Source of the DNA: Zonotrichia leucophrys gambelii | Lineage: Eukaryota > Chordata > Aves > Passeriformes > Passerellidae | Assembly: GCF_028769735.1 (NCBI RefSeq) | Contig: NC_088178.1 | Location: 3,538,001-3,602,000, forward strand | Reading direction: 5' to 3' | DNA: 64,000 bases | Shown: piece after piece, positions 50,101-60,668 of the stretch | How the letters are laid out: each line of letters begins with the position of its first letter | How positions within the stretch are numbered: the first letter of the stretch is position 1 | The notes under the pieces: generated by a model | What the model saw: only the letters and a program-made list of their open reading frames with translations | Told to the model about the DNA's origin: nothing | The model's database searches: none | Position numbers and translations under genes: made by a program

Positions 50101-53100
50101 GGAGAGGGCAGTGCTTTCCTGCTTGGGAAGAAGTTTTGGATGATGGTAAGGGAGAACACTGCAGGGGCCAGGAGCATAAACAAAGCAGAAGGAAGGAAAA
50201 CCCAGAATAGTCTCCCAAAAGAATCTCACTGAAACTTGGCACCACGGGCCATAGCAACAAATAGAGCAGTAAAGAATGTACAGCCTTGGTACAAGGCAGT
50301 GCTTATTGAAGGAGATGACAAGCGTGAAGGAACACTTCCAAACCTCTGAATTCAGATAGATCTGTGTCACAGCTGAGTCTCTGGCAACTCTCAGCAGCAT
50401 TTTGCTGAAAGTGGAGAAAATAGGAGTTACAAAGCTGAAAGAGGCATTTTTGCTATCAGCTGAAGACTGGCAGATATGGGAGGTTCTAACAGAACTACAC
50501 CAGGAGGTGAAGCAATCTGCAGGGCTTGCTGCAGTTGATCTGCCTTGGGCTGAGTTGATGTGGTTACAAAAACATCTTTGTGCTCAGCACTATTCCGTTG
50601 TTGGCCTAGTGCCTTGAGGCTTACAAGCTTTGGAAATATGGATGAGGAGATGAAAACTTGAGCTTGTTTAAAGGATTTAAATCTGAAGATGGCAGGCCCA
50701 GGAGAGGGATTCTGAGTTCAGGCATGTAGGTCATGCAAGAGAGGTCTTGTCTTCACCAAAAAGTTAATGTGAAATATAGTAAAAGTGTTCCTGTTAGTTC
50801 AATCCTTGCCCACACAAAAAATCCCTCATTGCAAAAAGTGGCTGGAGAGACATAAATTGACAAAGCAACCAGAGAACAAGGTAAACCTTGAGTGAATTCA
50901 CTTCCTCCTTTACCACTGCTGTTTCTCTACAGTAGGGACCCACACTAAGGACCACCATCAAATCATCCAGCAGTGCTCACTCCCCACAGTTTTCCCACTT
51001 GTGCTTTCCTTAGGGGCTGCTGACTCTGCTCTCTATTTGTGAGCTTCCCCCAGCTCCAAAAGGCCTCCAGTGTCCTCAGTACAAGTCCCCACCTTCAGCA
51101 CAGAAATCTTGGGTTTATTATTCTGCAACTGTGTCTAGCAAGACCTCAGCTTCCTGTTGCCTGCTGATCAGACACCAAGTTATGGAAGAATCTCTGGCAT
51201 GATGCTACTGTAGTCTATGATTTTCAGAGCAAGGATCCAGGCTGAAAGCTTTCTGGTGACATTCCAAGTAAGCTGTCATGAGAAGAGAATCCAACACCCA
51301 AGACCTCAGTGCTTAGGGAAAATCAGAGGGTTTCATCTACTCCGAAGAAAAGATTAGAACTATAAATGCTAACTCAGTAACTCCCCAGGAATGAGCATGT
51401 GCCATGCTGAGACTGAATGCATCATTAGCAATTCCCTGGGGCCGGATGTCTATTTCAGACTGCACACTATAACAGCTCCAGGGAACATACAACCAGGGGA
51501 TGCTGATAATTTCACAGTTTCTGCTTCCCTGTGAGGCAGAAAATAGAAGTGCTCTGAAGCTCTTTCCCAGGAACACAGAAGTAACGTTTTCCAAAGCCAT
51601 CAAAAGCAGAGGAAGATAGGTGTGTTCTCTGCAATCTGGGAGAGAGGGAAACAGAATAATCTGCTGCTCTGGCTGCTGAAGGAGGCTCTTGGCTGATCAG
51701 CAAGCTGTGTGGACTGAAGCTATGGAATATGTAGAAAAAAGACTGTAGGAAAGATTTTGGGGAGGCGTGTAACGTTGGCTCAGGTAGATGGATATCTCAG
51801 AAGCACATGGGGTCCACAGTGGGTTCACACCACACCAGTGCCTCCCCTCACAGCACAGATTAAATGCTTCTAGTACATTCATGCCAGGATGACAGTGGAG
51901 GCACAACCACCACTAAAGACGGCTTCAAGCATCTGCAGCTCTTTATTATTCTACAGCACAACCTTTTACACTCTTCATCTTACATGCATCACACCTCTGT
52001 GCCCTCTGCACGCCTGGCACTCCATGTCTCATTACCTTTAATGCTGTTCACCTGCCTGTCACAGCTGTAGCCCATTAGGGATGAGGCTCGGCCACAGCCC
52101 CACTCCCAGTTACCACAAACTGTGTACCTACAGCACATTCACACTTTATCACAGTGGGGAAAACTTCCAGGACAGATGACTCAAGGTAATTTGGTAGTGT
52201 GACTGCATCCTCAGAAAGAGCAGACAAAAAGGGAAAGGCAGACAGCCAGGCGGTCTCTAGCACGCTGAGGTCAAATTCCCCTTTCTGTCACTCTCGGCTC
52301 TGGGAAAGCTGAGGACGACTGAGAGGTACCAGCCATGCTCTGGTGTCTGCTGGCAGAGATGGGCAAGGCCCCAGGCAGACTGAAACACAGCTCCTGTGAG
52401 CACAACCATGCAATCTCTGCCATCAGAAAGATGATGCCCTGGTTTTAGGGATGCTCCTGAATGTCTCAACTTCTCTGCATAGTTTGGATTGCACAGTAAA
52501 TGCCTCGGCTGCATGGGATGTGCTGTTGGCTCTGGGGAGGCATTATTTCAGGTTGGCTGCAGCTGGGAGTATGTAGCATGACTTCAGGCCTCATTAGATG
52601 CACACTTGACAAGTTTTCTGCACTAACATAAAGGGAAGAAAGGTTTCCTTAACAAAACAAGGCTTGTACAGTTGTCCTGTGTGTATGAGGAAGGGCGTGT
52701 CTGTCTTTCTGCCCCAGCTGTCTTTTTTCTCCCAGTAACTTTTGAACTTCTTGGCCAGTTTTATGCAAATTGGATTGAGAGATGAAGGTTCAAGAAATAT
52801 TCAGTTCCAATGGCTTTTGTAAAAAATGCAACCTAGTTAGGGGACAGAGTCTTAATTAACACCCCGAATGGAGGAAACTTTTTTTGGAACAGGAATTTCA
52901 GCTGGCAGCAATCGCTAGTCCAGTCTCCTGCTGAAAGCACAGCCAGCTTCAAAGTCAGATGAGGCTGCTCAGGACCTCATTTTGCAAACCTCTGAGGTGT
53001 CAGGAATCTACTCTGGACCTCAGCTTCACAAAACAAATATACTGAGAGCAACACCTTTGGCTCTGCCAGACAGAGAATTCATTTCCCCCTCTTTTAAAGG

Positions 53101-54384
53101 AGGTATAGAAGTGGCAGCCCATGGTAAAGCCTGTGACAATCCCCACACCAGCCATAAGGCTCTGCTTATGTTAAATATATTTAAGCAGCAGCTACTTACT
53201 TTATTTTGGCATTGTTTGGTAGTTAATGATTCCAAGTACAAAGGTCAGGCTGAGAGACACAAGGCTTTGTGTATCCCATTGTTTGATTTACCAGAAGCTA
53301 CAAGGGAAGGAGTGCTGCTCTGTATGAGTGGGAACTACAAGCTACACATCCAGCCTGACAAGCTAATGAGAACAAGTCATTCATTAACAGGAGACTTGCT
53401 GCTAGGCAAACACACACAGCTGGTATGGGAGAAGAATTTGGATGTGAAATGAGACAGTGTAGTTGGTTTTTTTATAAGACATTTCCTATTTCAGCAAGTT
53501 TACAGTCTAAATAAAGACCACACAGAACACATTAAGCGCCTGATCAGAGTAAAATTTGGGCTTATGTCTTTTCTAAAAGGTTTGGTAATGAGCAGAGAGG
53601 CAGAATTTGCAAGGAAAATGGAAATATTTGCATGTTTAACAGAAGGAACAAGTTTTAGATTTAAGTGAGATTTGATTATAAACGTAAATCCTGCTCTCTT
53701 GAGTACCAGTCTATTCTGTACACACACACACAAATGCATTCACAGAAGCATCTTACAAAACTCTGGTGCCTTCTCCTGCTTCAGTGCCTACTATTATTTC
53801 TTTTTTTTTTTTGAGTTTCACACTAGTAAGCATTTTTTACAGGATCAACATTAAAGTCAGAAACTGCAAAGCATAGCTATGTAATAACTGTTTGAGGAAG
53901 GAACACAGTGTCATTTATTTGAAAGATAAAGTAAGCATTTACAATTCTTGCATAATCAAATGAAAAAGCTTGTCAAGGAAGAATCTCTCCAGACTTTGTG
54001 GAATGAAACAATAACAACATTTGAGAGCATACTCTGACTTTCAAAGTGATTTAACTGTTTAGGAACATTGCACAGAGCATGACACCATCCATGGCCAGAG
54101 CAAGGCTGGATCCCTGCCATCCTAAATGTGTAACACAGAACAGCAATCCTGCAAAAAGCTGTATCCTCAGGCTTCCTTATGAGATCAAAGGTTACATTCA
54201 CAAGTGTCTAGAACTGAAAGCAATACTAGGAGTGCAGTCACTGTGGGATTCCTTATTGTAACAAAGGCATCTTCTGAAGATGGGGTTTTCAGCACAACTC
54301 AGAAAAGGGAAGTGAAGGTACTGGGGAAGATGGAGGGGAAGGAGATATTAGGGGAGAAACAAGAAGCAAAGAACATGGAGAGGA
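47141..54384. other. Intergenic region without a supported gene
   Basis: Low-complexity A/GAAA tract at 48147-48181. A minus-strand AATAAA followed by about 60 bases (near 51880-51955) could be an LTR or transcript end, but is isolated. A 156-codon open stretch lies at 52982-53452 (plus). A short AC repeat lies near 53720. No splice-supported exons, RNA genes or clear repeats were seen. Confidence 0.5.
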
Positions 54385-54440
54385 AGCACTGCTGGCTCCA
54401 GACTCTAATGATCTTTTCCAGCCTAAATGGCTCTGATTCT
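54385..54440 (+). repeat. Possible CR1 3' end remnant
   Basis: 'actctaatgatcttttccag' then 'cctaaatggctctgattct' resembles the last ~40 bases of CR1 (TGATCTTTGAGGTCCCTTCCAACC...TGATTCT) with an internal deletion. Confidence 0.45.
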
Positions 54441-57304
54441 AATTCCATCTTATTTTAGCTTCACATCTTGTTTTTGATGTATCTTTATTTTGTTTTGGAC
54501 TGCCACAGAGGTTATGCTGATGGAAAGCCAGCACAGCAGCCATCAGAGGAATCTATGCTGGGACAAGGCTGCTCTCCAAGGCACTGGTGGAGGAACTGCA
54601 GCACAGCAGTGCTCTGAAGCATTTGCTATCACTTAACTAAATGTCAGCTCTCTGGATACAAATCTCTCACTGAGAGGAAACAGAAAACACATGAAGAAAA
54701 GCTTCCATCTGCAAATCAAGAGAACCCCCTCACTGTCCAATGAGCTGCTAAGATTTTAAATTAGGAATCATAAAAAAATAGGCTCCTAAACATAAATTAA
54801 GGCAGTGCTAGAACTCTGGTGGCAAAACATTCCTATTGACCCACCTGCAGCTGAATGCCTAAAAGCCTGAATCATCATCAGCACAGTCGAGGGACCTCAC
54901 ATTACCTCAGCAAATGTACTTTATCACTGATCATTGTGCAAGCTTAGTACTAATTTGCAATTCCCAGCAGATGCAGAGACTTGTCATCATTTTTGTTTGG
55001 TAGAGGCAACATGTTCCACAGAAAAAGGCAAACAAACAACATTCTTAATGTTCTTATTAGCATACTCTTCTACAGCCTTTGGTGCCTGGAACAGATGCTT
55101 GGGAAGGGTGGTGCAGCTGTAGAACTTAGAAAAATATATTGGACAGAAAAGAAATTCCTGAAGAAGTCCTATAATCTCCTTAATTCCATCTCTCCCCACC
55201 TCTGGCTCCACTCTGCTGGAGGCTGTGAGAGGTTATGTGTGGTACCCTGATGGGTACAGCCCCTGCAGAACCTCAGCAGGGGTAATGTGCTGCTGCTGAC
55301 AGCTGACAGATACATGCACAAGCTCCACAGCTCTGATCCGTGAGGCTGCTTAGTTACCCAGCATAGCTAACCCCAAAACACAGGGCCAAATAAAGGAAGA
55401 ATGGGGATGCCTGAGATGCTGTGGTGAGCTGGCTGTCTCTACACACTCATCTTTTCCACTACAACACCGTGTGCCCAGTCCCTTTCCCCTATGCATGGAG
55501 CCCTTCCTTTGCTGGCATCAATGTTTGTGGCAGTGTCAGAAGAATGGTTTGAATGAAGACAATGCTGAAGCAGCAGAAAAGACAGACAAAAGGCTGCTTC
55601 CACAGAGGAGGAGGATGATTTGGGTGGTGGGATACACATTTGTGAGAGTGTGTACGTGTAGTTTTTTTTTATCTAGGGTGGAAGAGAGTTATTGACAGAG
55701 GAAATTTCATCTGCCAAGGGCTGCATGTGAACCCTTCTGTACTGTTGGGCAAAAACTTCCCCAGAAAGCTTTTCTCTTCACAGACTCTCACTGAACAAGC
55801 ATGAGAGTACCCCAAGCCATCCTGCATGCACTGTACATAAATGCTAATTTAAATCATAATAGCGATTCAAAATAACTTTTAAGACAACACTGAAACACTA
55901 TCTATTGTGCCAGGACAGATCTGGGCAGACATTTTAAGAGCTGTCAGTCAGAGATGAAAGGCTGAGCGTTTGAACAGGTTACACCAAGAAACAACACCCT
56001 CCTTTGATACAACTCAGCACTTCCAAGCTTTCAACATTTACTGCAGAGTAACTAACCTTGTGTTACAGAGCCTTTATCAGATTCTTAAATCTCCCTTTTT
56101 GGTTTTAAAGCCTTTCCCCAGTACCCCATGGTGACTGAACCCCAGAAGCCAGGTGGCTGCCTGGTATCAGGTGGGTGCAGCCTGGAGGGGTAGAGGGACA
56201 CAGAGCAGCACTGCCCTGGGCTGTGTGGGGAGCAGTACCCATTGCCTTGCTGACACCCCAGGAGAGCTCCACAACTTGTTCTGGCACTGAATAAAGGCAC
56301 AGAAATCTTGATGTACACAAATATCCCTCAATCAGGCTTCTGCTGTTCTACTCACTTAGCAAATACCTTAACTAATACATCTGCATCTTAAATACCCATC
56401 AAATATTTCACACACATCTGTTTCTCTGTACAGCCTTGGTAGACAGAAGGTCTATGATCAGGAAGAAGAGCAAAGATTACTGCTGGAATTAATTTTTAAG
56501 CTGCCACCAGCATCCTTCTAGCTAATTTTTCCTAAGTTCCAAATAGAATCTACCCAGTTAACACTCAGGCTCAGGAGCCCCCAGTTTGTCCACAGGCTCC
56601 TTCTGGCACAGAACCCACACTTCAGGCAGAGGACAGTTAGACTGTCATGCACAGTATGACGTAAGACTGCTCAGCCAGCAACTTTTTTGAGTGCGTGATT
56701 TTTGGAGCACACTGTGGATGAGGAGCAAATGCATTGTCAGTGCTTGTAAGAAGCTTTAAGAAATGGATATACCATTAATATTTAAAGTCAGTTCAGAAGT
56801 GTTTCTAGAAATATCACATTTCTTCTCAGGCACATGACTGTAACCTCAGTGCTGCCTTGGTCCTTTTTACCCCTTACTTGAACAGCTCATGAATGGCAGA
56901 TTGACTGGAAACCCAAAATCACCAGGACAGCAACTGTTACTGATGCCTCACTAACACATGGTGCCAGACCTCTTCCCAAGAAATTACCCTTGAAAAACAA
57001 CCTGTTCCTGATGCTTCATGAGGCTGATAAAAATAGATGGCATTGGTGCAGGTTTTACCTCTTGGCTTTGCATGGTTAATAACCATGACACTCTGTGAAG
57101 TAAATACTTATTTTAGCCTCCATTTAAACAACAAGGAATGGTGTGGCTGTCATCAGTAACTCAGCAGCACGGAGTCCTTTTCAGTTTGGGGAGTTTCTTG
57201 TTTATATCCCCATTGCTCTTCTAGCAGGGACCAGAAGAGCTGTCACCAACCAGGGCATCCCCTGTTTATATGACAAAGTTGATGAGGGGATCAGTGGACC
57301 AAGT
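54441..57304. other. Intergenic region without a supported gene
   Basis: No exon, RNA gene or recognised repeat. Short open stretches on both strands are of the size expected by chance. Confidence 0.55.
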
Positions 57305-57628
57305 GGGGTGTTGTTATTATAGTGTTGTTATCATATTTCTAGAGTCCCATACCTTCTGGGTGGTTTTCTCACAAGCAGCTCTTCACAGCAGTGTTGTCCC
57401 TGCTGCTTCACCAGAGCTCCTCCAAGGCTCTCCCTGACTGGCCAGCCCACCCCTTTTATCCCAGTTATCTTCATTAGCCACAGCTGCCACCCAATTAAGG
57501 ACATCACAGCTGCAGCCCATTTAGAACAACTAGCACTGGGGCAAGGCCACTTATACAATACATAGATTTTACTAGGACTCCTACTACAGTGGGGCACAGT
57601 CTGAGGGTCTCGCTTGTTTAGCACACAT
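57305..57628 (-). repeat. Possible solo LTR or other promoter-bearing repeat
   Basis: On the minus strand it starts TGTGCTAAACAAGCGAGACC, includes CACAGCTG-type motifs and a TATA-like GGGATAAAAGGGG (about 57450-57463), and continues GTGGGCTGGCC with a GC-richer downstream part. This layout resembles avian endogenous-retrovirus LTRs. The 3' end, polyadenylation signal and target-site duplication could not be fixed. No viral coding sequence is next to it. Confidence 0.3.
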
Positions 57629-59145
57629 CAAAAATTGGCTGGAGCTCTGGGTTTGCTTTTTCTACAGGGTACAGCATGATCTTTAAAAACTATTATACAG
57701 CAGCAAAACCTCCATGCTGCTACCCTCTTCTTGCAACAGGCCTTCTTAAAAAGGCTCTGCCTGACCCCAACCCCTTGTGTGTCAGACAAGTTTCCTGCAG
57801 TTGGACATTAATGTAACCCACAGCAAGCTGTTCTATGAGCAGAAGGTGCTGGGAGAGAAAATGAGGGATTTCATGAGATCTGAGGAATAAGAACACTGCT
57901 TAAATCCAATTCTCCTTGGTGCACTTGAATAGAACAGTCTCTTGGTACTTGTATATTCTTTTAAAATACTAATAACCTTCCTCTGGATAGTTCTTCATGA
58001 TCAGCAAGTAAAAAGCATTAGGAAAGAAAAACAGTATTTCTGTTGATTTTTAAAGAGTGGCTCTATGCTACGTGGCAACTGGAAATGGCACGAGGGAGTT
58101 CTGTGTTTGTTGTCTCTACAGTCTCCAGAGAACATATATTTTGTTTATAAGGCAAACCATTTATAAATGCCAAATCCTGCAAATTCTAGCTGGAATGAGA
58201 CCAGGAAATAGCTCCACTGCAGAGTTTGCCATGGGCTGGTTCTGCCCGAGACTGCCCACTCTGGAGGAACACCCTCTGCTCATACCCACATAACCATGTC
58301 CCTACAAGGTCCTGGACTTGGCACCATGTACCCCGTGCTGCACCCTGCATGTTCCCAGCACTATTTTAAGAACTGTTTTGTTGTGTGTTATTAGCAGGTC
58401 TGTTTGGAAGTCCTGATCTCCCAAATGTTCTTAGTCCATTAATTTAGCAAGTTAAGGCATTTCTGGTTCCTCGTGCTCCTCATTCCCATTTACTCCATCC
58501 AGCCTGTCAGAGTCCAGTGGGATGAGCCACTCCTATTTTAGGCAGAATTATTATGGCAGCAGGGCTCAGTTTGGGTTCATGCACCACTGTGAACTCCCTG
58601 GAAGGTAGAACATGAGTTTAGATACCTGTCACTGAAAGCTGGCTTTCACAAAGCTCTGAGAGAAATGTCTCCTCACCTTCCCACCACAGGACAGCGACAG
58701 AGGTTGGAAGCTGGTTGGCTCTGAGTGTTACCAAGCCAATTTGTCACTGTCACATCAGTTCTCAGTGGTAAAGGCATCTGAGGGGAGCGGCACTGTGGCT
58801 CATCCACGATGAAACAACATTACCAAGACATTGCTGAAATAGTTGCTAGCATGGAGAGAGAAAAAATTCCAACTGCCCAGCTCCTCTAAACTGTGATGAG
58901 CACCATTATCTTTCAGGACAGAACTTCCTGCCTTCTGCTTGGATTGGAGCACCTTATGCTAAATATTACAAAAGGCGAAAAAAGTTGGTTTACTAATTAC
59001 TTACAGAATTGTATGTTCACTCAATAACAAGATGCTGCTGCCAACCACTCCTGATGTTATTCACACAGCAGTGCTCTCCTCCTTTTCCATGCCCTTGGCC
59101 AGGACAAGTCTAGATGGGAGCCCAAGGAATCAACCCGAAGCCTGG
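57629..59145. other. Intergenic region without a supported gene
   Basis: Nothing recognised beyond chance open frames. Confidence 0.55.
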
Positions 59146-59440
59146 CAACCCACGGAGATCAGAGAATCAATTAGGTGGGAGAAGACTCCTGAGCTCATCG
59201 AGTTCAACCTGTGACCTGACACCACCATGTCAGCCAGTGAGTGCTGAGTGCCACATCCAGTCTTTCCATAAACACCTCCTGACAGTGACTCCACCACCTC
59301 CCTGGGCAGTCCATTCCAATGTCTAATCACCCTTTCTGTGAAGAAATTAATCCTAATGTCCAACCTGGCCTTCCCCTGGCACAGCTTCAAGGCTGTGTCT
59401 TCTTGCCCTGTCCTTGGTTGCTGGGGAGAAGAGGCCGCCC
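59146..59440 (-). repeat. CR1 LINE 3' region, reverse orientation
   Basis: 'gactccaccacctccctggg' then 'cagtccattccaatgtctaa', 'tcaccctttctgtgaagaaa' and 'ttaatcctaatgtccaacct' is the classic reverse-complement CR1 3' region. It continues to 'gtccttggttgctggggaga'. Confidence 0.92.
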
Positions 59441-59649
59441 CTCACCTGTCTACAACAACCTCCTTGTGCACAGCTTAGGACAAGCCCATCGTGGCTCCCT
59501 TCCACAGCTGGGCACACAGCCCTGGCTTTACCCTCGTGCTGCTCAGCTTTGCAGGCAAACCAGCCCGGCTGTAGCCTAAAGGGACAGTGTTGCTCAGACT
59601 GGGGCAGCCTTGAGGCCACGGCCAATGCTTGACAAAGTTCAAGAAGTAT

Positions 59650-59748
59650 TTTGGATGACAGTCTCAGATTTGGTTCTTGGGGCTGTCCTGTGCAGGGCCA
59701 AGAGATGGACTTAAGAGGTTCTTTCCATCTCAGGAGATTCTGTGATTC
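59650..59748 (+). repeat. CR1 LINE 3' end, forward orientation
   Basis: 'ggctgtcctgtgcagggcca' then 'agagatggacttaagaggtt' and 'ctttccatctcaggagattc' followed by 'tgtgattct' matches the CR1 terminal sequence and its TTCTGTGATTCT end. Confidence 0.9.
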
Positions 59749-59894
59749 TCCTGGGCTGCCCTCACGGCCAAGATGCGAGGTCTCTCCTGGGGTGACCTGG
59801 CGAGTCACCCGGGAGGCTCTTGTCCCTCAGCCCGTGCCCATGTGCATTCTTTCGCGTGCTGGTCCCCCCTGACGTGCCTTCCTGTGGCAGTGCC

Positions 59895-60178
59895 AAGAGA
59901 TGGTACCAGACTCTTCAGGGGTGCCCAGAGACACGAAAAGGAGCAGTGGCCATAAACTAAAGCACAAGAAATTCTACCTCAGCACGACTGAGAACTCTTT
60001 ACTTTGAGGGTGGCAGAGCACTGGAACAGGCTACCCAGGGAGGGCGTGGAGTCTCCCTCTCTGGAGAAATTCAAAACCCGCCTGAACGTACGTGTTCCTG
60101 TCACCTGCTCCAGGTGACCCTGCCTTGGGCCTGGCTGATCCACAGAGCTCCCTTCCAACCCAAACAATCCTGGGATTC
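59895..60178 (+). repeat. CR1 LINE 3' region, forward orientation, next to ABL2 promoter
   Basis: 'agaaattctacctcagcacg', 'gggtggcagagcactggaac', 'aggctacccagggagggcgt', then '...cttccaacccaaacaatcct' and 'gggattctg' follow the CR1 consensus to its 3' terminus. It ends only about 170 bases upstream of the YY1-like site of the ABL2 promoter. Confidence 0.92.
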
Positions 60179-60342
60179 TGCCGCGGGAGGGCGGTCTGGG
60201 CTGGGGGGGCAGCCGCCCTCCCTCTATCCCAGCTTCCCTTCCTCCCTCCCTCCTTTCCTCCCTCGCTCCCTCCCCTCCCTGGGCGGACCGGAGGCGGCTG
60301 CGGGAGCCGCTCCGTCCCCGCTCCGCCGGCGCTCTGTGGTTT

Positions 60343-60378
60343 AAGATGGCGGCGGGGGCTGCGGGGGCGAGCCCGTGA
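60343..60378 (+). promoter_or_regulatory. ABL2: YY1-like element containing a short upstream ORF
   Basis: AAGATGGCGGC (60343-60353) is the classic YY1 motif found near start sites of many housekeeping promoters. Its ATG (60346) opens a 10-codon frame, MAAGAAGASP, that stops at 60376-60378, 109 bases before the ABL2 start. If the transcript begins upstream of it, this would be a uORF. Confidence 0.5.
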
Positions 60379-60487
60379 GCCCCAGCCCGGAGCTCCGCGG
60401 GAGCCGCCGGGACCGGCCTCGGGAGAAGCGGGACGCGCCTGCCGGGCCGGCAGCGGCGGGAGCGGCGGGATGTGAGCGCGGCCCGCC

Positions 60488-60668
60488 ATGGGGCAGCAGG
60501 TGGGCCGCGTCGGGGAGCCGGGCGCGGGGCTCCAGCAGCAGCCGCCGCCGCAGCAGCAGCAGCAGCCGCGGGGTCTGCGGGGGAGCAGCGCGGCCAGGCC
60601 GGCGGGCCGCCGGCGGGAGGCGGCCGGGCGCTCCGCAGAGGGAGGATTCAATGTCTTCACCCAGCACG
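60488..60668 (+). CDS. ABL2: ABL2 (ARG) tyrosine kinase, first coding exon, 1b type; 3' partial
   Basis: ABL2 is a non-receptor tyrosine kinase that controls actin dynamics and adhesion. This exon supplies the N-terminal cap. It starts MGQQVGRVGEPGAG, whose Gly2 fits the myristoylation signal used for autoinhibition. It continues RGLRGSSAARPAGRRREAAG, then RSAEGGFNVFTQH, as in mammalian ABL2 1b (RGSSAARPSGRRR...FNIFTQH). The donor GTGAGC at 60669 interrupts the next codon after G. SH3, SH2 and kinase exons lie beyond the window. Compared with my memory of human, the segment between GEPG and PRG is longer and is a Gln/Pro repeat. The start lies in a CpG island with ATG context GCCATGG. Confidence 0.95.
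60533..60568 (+). repeat. ABL2: In-frame CAG/CCG triplet tract in ABL2 exon 1
   Basis: Codons CAG x3, CCG x3, CAG x5, CCG encode QQQPPPQQQQQP. This is a short pure triplet repeat inside the coding N-terminus and is likely variable in length. Confidence 0.9.

Noticed and set aside
44284..60488. Shared bidirectional promoter for SOAT1 and ABL2
   Set aside because: The two CpG islands are separate and about 16 kb apart.
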